Made by a program: the position numbers and the translations under genes | Shown here: positions 14,318 to 18,141 of the stretch, piece by piece | How positions within the stretch are numbered: the stretch's first letter is position 1 | Layout: every line of letters begins with the position of its first letter | Source of the DNA: Oceanospirillum sp048268485 | GTDB lineage: Bacteria; Pseudomonadota; Gammaproteobacteria; Pseudomonadales; Halomonadaceae | Direction: 5' to 3' | Assembly (NCBI GenBank): GCA_048268485.1 | Contig: JBLWVL010000053.1 | Coordinates: 1 to 18,141, forward strand | DNA length: 18,141 nt | Notes under the pieces: generated by a model | Databases searched by the model: none | What the model was told of the DNA's origin: nothing | The model's input: the letters and a program-made list of their open reading frames with translations, nothing else

Positions 14318-16273
14318 TCAGACCTTAAAGTCGGACATCATCTTGCCGAGATTATCCGCCATTCCTGATATCTGATGACTTTCCGCTTCAGCCTCAGCAA
14401 CCCGCACTGTCGCCTGATCCAGCGTGTCTGAAATATCAGAAATATTTCGGGCAACGTCATTGGCAACGGTGGATTGCTGCTCAACAGCTGCGGCGACATT
14501 GCTGTTCATATCCCGTATCTCGCCAATGGCACTGTCGATCTGTTGCAGAGCCTGATAAGTATCCTGTGAACGGGACACACTCGCCTTAGCCTGAACACTG
14601 CAGTCCTTTATGGTTGTCACAGCTTTGCTGGTACGTTCCTGTAATTCCTGAATGATATTCTGGATCTCGATGGTGGAATCCTGGGTTCGCTGGGCAAGCA
14701 CCCGGACTTCATCGGCAACTACGGCAAAACCCCGGCCACTTTCACCGGCCCTTGCTGCTTCAATGGCAGCATTCAGCGCTAGTAAGTTGGTCTGCTCAGA
14801 GATATTTTCGATCACCTCAATAACATGACCGATATCCTGACTTTTTTCCTCCAGCTCCTGAATATCCTGCATAGAGGTTTCCAGTTTTTCCGCCAGCAGA
14901 CCGATGGAGTCAACGGTTTGTTCCACCGATTCCCGGCCCAGTAGTGTCTGTTCACGGCCATACTCTGCTTTGTTCGATGATTCGGTAGCGTGCAGAACAA
15001 CCTCCTGAATACTTTGGCTCATCTCCTCGATGGCAACGACAACCTGATCTGTCATCTGCTTCTGCTGGTTGATGGTTTCAGTATTACGACTTGCGGTGAC
15101 CGTACCGGCCACGGCACTGGCTTCCAGCTGGTGAGTGGTTGCTGCCAGATTACTGACAAGATCCCGCAATTTTGCACTCATTTCCGCCGCGGAGCGGTAA
15201 ATGCCAGTGTCAGAGGCCTTCAGTGGCAGGGACTGGCTAAGGTCGCCCTGAGCAATGACTTTCATAATATTTTCGATCGCTCTGGGTTCACCACCCACCG
15301 GACGTTGAATCGCCCGCAGCATATATACCGCCAGAATAATGGCAGCCAGAATGGATGAAATTGCGATGGTGGCGACTAAGTGAATTGTCTTTTCGCTTTC
15401 ATTTTGTACCTGCGGCCCTAGCGTATCCTGATCAGCCTTGACGGATAGCTTAACTTCTTCGGTTTGCTTGGCAACAATGTTGCCGACTTTGTTTAAGGTA
15501 CTCTTGATCAGGTTGTTACGTTCTTTGATCAATGCCTGAATTTGACTGAAGGTTGCAAGGTATTGGCTATGATCCTTTCTGAGTTGTTCCAACCGTTGGC
15601 GACGTCCGGGGTTTTGTAGTTCCGCGTCCAGTTTTTCCAGTACCTTCGGCATCTCACTGTTCAGTTCATTAAGTGCCTGTGTGGCATCTTGTGAGTTGTT
15701 GGTAACCAGAAATCTTGTGGCATAGAGGCGCCCCAGCAGCAGATGTTCCTGAACGACACCGGCCCGGAAGGCGGCTTCGGCATCCTGATCCCGGTAGGCA
15801 GATAGCATGATATCTGTAACGGCTTCACGCATGGAGAGGCCTTTGGGGTTCAGTTTCTGATTGACCAGCAGGTTGCGTTGTTTATAAAGGCTGACAACCT
15901 GAGTGAAGGCTTTATCGTAGCTGATAACCTCTTCTTTAATCAGAGCAATACGTTCTGCTCGTTCCGGTTGTTGCACCTCTTTTTCCGCTTGCAGAAGAAA
16001 CCTTTCCATCGCCTCTTTACGTTGCTGATACTTTGCGATGTGCTCAGGTGCGCGGTCATTAAGGAAGCCTTTTACTTCGAGGTGCATACTGAGCATATTG
16101 GCCTGAATGCGGCCGGAAAGATTAGTACTGCGGGCAAGATCACGATAGGTTGTAAAACCTGATGCAGTCTCTGACAGTCCGGAGTACGCAACAACCGCTA
16201 AAATAGCCAGTAAAGCAACGAGGGCGCCAAAGGCAAGGTTAAGGGTTGCCTTTAGCGAAAGGTTTTTGAGCAT
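14318..16273 (-). CDS. Methyl-accepting chemotaxis protein with probable HBM sensor domain
   Basis: A 651-residue transmembrane chemoreceptor that controls CheA activity in response to a periplasmic ligand. Membrane segment 1 is at about residues 11-31 and segment 2 at about 298-319. The ~266-residue, all-helical periplasmic part between them has the size and helical look of the helical bimodular (HBM) domain of McpS-type receptors, some of which bind TCA-cycle acids or polyamines; this domain call is less certain. A HAMP linker with PVGGEP follows (325-350), then coiled-coil signalling helices with the hairpin tip at about 490-530: ISEQTNLLALNAAIEAARAG, then ESGRGFAVVADEVRVLAQRT. No C-terminal CheR/CheB-binding pentapeptide is present; the protein ends MMSDFKV. 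GAGG lies 7 bases before the ATG. It is transcribed alone. Confidence 0.9.
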   Translation of the reverse strand: MLKNLSLKATLNLAFGALVALLAILAVVAYSGLSETASGFTTYRDLARSTNLSGRIQANMLSMHLEVKGFLNDRAPEHIAKYQQRKEAMERFLLQAEKEVQQPERAERIALIKEEVISYDKAFTQVVSLYKQRNLLVNQKLNPKGLSMREAVTDIMLSAYRDQDAEAAFRAGVVQEHLLLGRLYATRFLVTNNSQDATQALNELNSEMPKVLEKLDAELQNPGRRQRLEQLRKDHSQYLATFSQIQALIKERNNLIKSTLNKVGNIVAKQTEEVKLSVKADQDTLGPQVQNESEKTIHLVATIAISSILAAIILAVYMLRAIQRPVGGEPRAIENIMKVIAQGDLSQSLPLKASDTGIYRSAAEMSAKLRDLVSNLAATTHQLEASAVAGTVTASRNTETINQQKQMTDQVVVAIEEMSQSIQEVVLHATESSNKAEYGREQTLLGRESVEQTVDSIGLLAEKLETSMQDIQELEEKSQDIGHVIEVIENISEQTNLLALNAAIEAARAGESGRGFAVVADEVRVLAQRTQDSTIEIQNIIQELQERTSKAVTTIKDCSVQAKASVSRSQDTYQALQQIDSAIGEIRDMNSNVAAAVEQQSTVANDVARNISDISDTLDQATVRVAEAEAESHQISGMADNLGKMMSDFKV

Positions 16274-16458
16274 AAGTGAACCTCAGGTAGATACAGTGTG
16301 GGGGCTGATAGATTATCTTTCCTTTGCAAAAGAAAATGAACTCTTTTTCTGGGTATTCTTATACTTTTAGTAGGGTTTTTTGGATCTTACCGTTTAGTTT
16401 TTTTATAAGGGCGGCTTATTTCATGTCTGGCAGAATCAGATGGCCCTCTGTCATGATC

Positions 16459-16486
16459 AAAAGCCACGGATTGCTCCATGGCTTTT
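16459..16486 (-). terminator. Terminator after the glutathione S-transferase gene
   Basis: AAAAGCCA-C-GGA (16459-16470) pairs with TCC-A-TGGCTTTT (16475-16486), a 12-position stem with one mismatch and the loop TTGC. The minus-strand arm ends in TTTT about 30 bp after the GST stop codon. The plus strand is T-tailed too. The rest of the 16274-16516 gap is AT-rich and presumably holds the MCP promoter, but no sigma-28 consensus was recognised. Confidence 0.75.
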
Positions 16487-16516
16487 AATTAGTAACGCAT
16501 GACGGTCAGGTAATGG

Positions 16517-17152
16517 TTATTGGCCAGAGAAGATCTCTTTGGCACCGGGCAGTGCAAAAACACGATCTAAATAGGCAAGGATAGGGCTGTCATCCTCTAC
16601 CAGCTTAAGATCACCTTTCTGTAATGTCGCGTAGTGAGCCAGCGGCGTGATCAGCGCATCCGCCAGCATAAAGCGATCACCGCAAACAAAGTCATGATTT
16701 CGGATCTGATCCTCAATGACGGATACCGCCTTCAGAACCATGGGTTTATTGTTCATCATAAGCTCAATATTCGGCTGGCCTTCAGGCCCTGTCGGTACCA
16801 CGTACTCGATAAGATACTGCCGGATAATTGCCTGATCTAACTGTGTGATGGCGCGGGAGCACCAGGCATCATGCTCTGCTTGCGCCTGAATACTTTCCGG
16901 TTGCAGTGGGTTTTCCGGGAAGCGGGTATCCAGATAGCGGCAGATCGCCAGAGTTTCAGTCAGCGTCAACCCCTCATGGTGGATAATCGGAAACTTAGAG
17001 TAAGGGTGAATATTGGCATGAGCTTCACTGCGGAAAGGGATCTCTTCACCGTTGAGTGTCCAGCCGATCTGATAAGGCTGCTGTTTCATTGTCGAGGTGA
17101 GGGCAACACTGCGAACCAGATTGCTGTGGGGCATACCGTAGATTTCGATCAT
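16517..17152 (-). CDS. Glutathione S-transferase family protein
   Basis: A 211-residue cytoplasmic protein with the two-domain GST fold. The N-terminal thioredoxin-like domain begins MIEIYGMPHSNLVRSVAL, with Ser or neighbouring residues at the usual active-site turn. It then has FPIIHHEGLTLTETLAICRY, in which the proline is the conserved cis-Pro and the TET stretch contacts the glutathione glutamyl group (most family members have ES). The helical C-terminal domain contains FVCGDRFMLADALITPLAHY, the typical folding N-cap and hydrophobic-staple region. Substrate is unknown; detoxification of electrophiles is the general role. An upstream in-frame TTG at 17170 would add six residues, but those codons form the Shine-Dalgarno (GGAGAAGGA) of the ATG at 17152, which is chosen. 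It is divergent from a TetR gene that probably controls it. Confidence 0.88.
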   Translation of the reverse strand: MIEIYGMPHSNLVRSVALTSTMKQQPYQIGWTLNGEEIPFRSEAHANIHPYSKFPIIHHEGLTLTETLAICRYLDTRFPENPLQPESIQAQAEHDAWCSRAITQLDQAIIRQYLIEYVVPTGPEGQPNIELMMNNKPMVLKAVSVIEDQIRNHDFVCGDRFMLADALITPLAHYATLQKGDLKLVEDDSPILAYLDRVFALPGAKEIFSGQ

Positions 17153-17223
17153 ATTTCTATCCTTCTCCAATCCTGAAACCCCTGTTGGTTAGCACTGGGC
17201 TTCTGTTATTTTTATCGGTTTAA

Positions 17224-17250
17224 AACATCTCAGGCTTGTTAGCCGATGTT
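17224..17250. other. Hairpin in the GST leader region
   Basis: AACATC-TCA-GGCT, loop TGTT, AGCC-GATGTT forms an interrupted dyad (10 pairs plus a 3-base bulge) about 72-98 bp upstream of the GST start. On the minus strand it runs into TTAAACC, a very weak T-run. It may be an RNA structure in a long GST leader or a second protein-binding site. Confidence 0.4.
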
Positions 17251-17307
17251 ATATGATACTGGTTTTGTTGGTCTGTTGTGTTCAAGGTATCGCTTTTTCG
17301 AGTTTCC

Positions 17308-17346
17308 AGAATAAAGGGGCTGAAAATATGTTCAAGAACATCTTTT
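17308..17346. promoter_or_regulatory. Palindromic operator between GST and TetR genes, over a candidate GST promoter
   Basis: ATGTTC-AA-GAACAT (17328-17341) is a perfect inverted repeat with a 2-bp spacer, and AAAA/TTTT extends it outward after one mismatch (17323-17346). On the minus strand a possible -35 TTGAAC (17330-17335) lies inside it, 16 bp before a possible -10 TATTCT (17308-17313) pointing at the GST gene. The palindrome is 65 bp before the TetR start. Repression of both genes by the TetR protein is the natural reading, but is inference. Confidence 0.6.
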
Positions 17347-17411
17347 AACTCTGTGGCATGATCTGTCTGGTTCAGAGTAAGAGTAAACATCCAATTATTA
17401 AGGAGACTGCC

Positions 17412-17984
17412 ATGCCTTGGGCACCGGAACATAAAGAACAGACTCGGGATAAGATTCTGAAAAGCGCCTCCCGTTTGTTCACCCATCACGGTTTTGACAA
17501 GGTCTCTATTGATCAGGTGATGCAGGATGCAGGGATGACACGGGGCGCGTTTTATAAGCATTTCAGCTCCAAGTCTGAGCTTTACTCTGAGGCGATCATC
17601 TATGGTGCGACTCAGGGTGCGGGCCGTAACCTGAGTACAGCAACGGATATTGCGCAGGTTATTGACCGGTATCTTTCTTTACATCATCTGCAATCAGAGG
17701 ATGATGTTTGCCCGTTGGCATTTCTGGTATCCGATATCACCCAGCGGGAGCCTTTACAGCAGAAAACTTACGCCAAAGTATTACAGGAATTTACCCGCTT
17801 TCTGGAACAGAAATCCGGTCAAAGCCGGGAGCAGGCGATTCTTTCCACTGTGCTGATGATCGGTGGTGTTGCCCTGGCCAGAGCCGCCAGTGATGACGCA
17901 TTTTCCGGGGAAATTATTCAGACGGCTAAGGCTGAAGTTCAGCAACAGCTAGGTTGTGCGGCTGATAATAAAACCTTGTACTGA
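17412..17984 (+). CDS. TetR/AcrR-family transcriptional repressor
   Basis: A 190-residue regulator. The N-terminal HTH is clear: TRDKILKSASRLFTHHGFDK, then VSIDQVMQDAGMTRGAFYKH, then FSSKSELYSEAI. The C-terminal ligand domain includes DDVCPLAFLVSDITQREP, a pattern common in TetR proteins that sense small electrophiles or organic compounds and sit next to detoxification enzymes. An ATG at 17358 would give 18 more residues, but ATG 17412 follows AAGGAG with good spacing and gives the normal family start just ahead of the HTH. It is divergent from the GST gene with a palindrome in between. No terminator hairpin was seen after its TGA, although a T-run follows directly, so read-through into the next gene is possible. 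Confidence 0.9.
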   Translation: MPWAPEHKEQTRDKILKSASRLFTHHGFDKVSIDQVMQDAGMTRGAFYKHFSSKSELYSEAIIYGATQGAGRNLSTATDIAQVIDRYLSLHHLQSEDDVCPLAFLVSDITQREPLQQKTYAKVLQEFTRFLEQKSGQSREQAILSTVLMIGGVALARAASDDAFSGEIIQTAKAEVQQQLGCAADNKTLY

Positions 17985-18013
17985 TTTTTTAACACAGATG
18001 AAGTCGACAGAAG

Positions 18014-18038
18014 AGAAGTAAGCTGAAAAGAAGTAAGC
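18014..18038 (+). repeat. Short direct repeat upstream of the last gene
   Basis: GAAGTAAGC occurs twice (18015-18023 and 18030-18038), 15 bp apart, in a purine-rich stretch between tetR and the last gene. It may be chance, slipped-strand duplication or a tandem protein site. Confidence 0.4.
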
Positions 18039-18078
18039 AGACAAGAGATCTTACATGTTGAACTATTGGAGTGATGTC

Positions 18079-18141
18079 GTGACTGAGAATGAGTGGCTTA
18101 AAGTTTATGCCGCCAGCGATATGCTGGAGGCTTACAATCTA
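18079..18141 (+). CDS. Probable DUF2007 (putative signal-transducing) protein, 5' part
   Basis: Only the first 21 codons are inside the window. The visible peptide, TENEWLKVYAASDMLEAYNL, resembles the start of DUF2007 proteins, small (about 80-110 residue) proteins with a KVY...EA..L pattern leading into a ligand- or protein-binding fold of unknown role. GTG at 18079 is chosen because GGAG lies 7 bases before it. An in-frame ATG at 18055 would add eight residues and cannot be excluded. It follows tetR on the same strand by about 95 bp. The frame is open to the window end. Confidence 0.55.
   Translation, partial: MTENEWLKVYAASDMLEAYNL

Noticed and set aside
16274..16400. Sigma-28 promoter for the chemoreceptor gene
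   Set aside because: I scanned the minus strand for TAAAGTTT-N11-GCCGATAA and saw no acceptable match.

Overview
The window looks like chromosomal DNA of a marine gammaproteobacterium, most likely from the Oceanospirillales (Marinobacterium/Neptuniibacter/Amphritea-type). This rests on moderate GC content, a choline-to-glycine-betaine gene set fused to a choline ABC transporter, and the general protein flavour. Genus is inference from memory; no search was run. No rRNA, tRNA, CRISPR array, prophage or complete insertion sequence was seen.

Layout. Bases 1-1400 are an accessory patch: the 3' part of a REP-associated (Y1/HUH-type) transposase gene, then a toxin-antitoxin pair that closely resembles Vibrio cholerae HigB2/HigA2, closed by a strong terminator. 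Bases 1415-8793 are one minus-strand cluster in the order betI-betB-betA-choX-choW-choV. It encodes a choline-sensing repressor, the two enzymes that turn choline into glycine betaine, and the binding protein, permease and ATPase of a choline-type ABC importer. The gaps on both sides of choX hold stable hairpins without T-tracts. Together these genes import choline and oxidise it to an osmoprotectant, with BetI as the likely switch at an AT-rich dyad upstream of betI.

Bases 8794-9237 are a 444-bp divergent intergenic region with the probable BetI operator at one end and a Fur-box-like site at the other. Bases 9238-12571 hold an AraC-family regulator with a GyrI-like effector domain, a second Fur-box-like site, a FhuA/FoxA-like TonB-dependent siderophore receptor and its terminator, which suggests an iron-repressed siderophore uptake unit. 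Next come an EamA-family exporter (minus), a PhnA/YjdM-like zinc-ribbon protein (plus), a shared bidirectional terminator, a large methyl-accepting chemotaxis protein with a probable HBM sensor (minus), a glutathione S-transferase (minus) diverging from a TetR repressor (plus) with a clean palindrome between them, and finally the first codons of a probable DUF2007 protein running off the window end.

I found no convincing new multi-gene system. The observations most worth a second look are the intercistronic RNA structures around choX, the Vibrio-like higBA2 pair with a promoter geometry predicting a leaderless toxin mRNA, and the palindrome overlapping a candidate GST promoter next to tetR.
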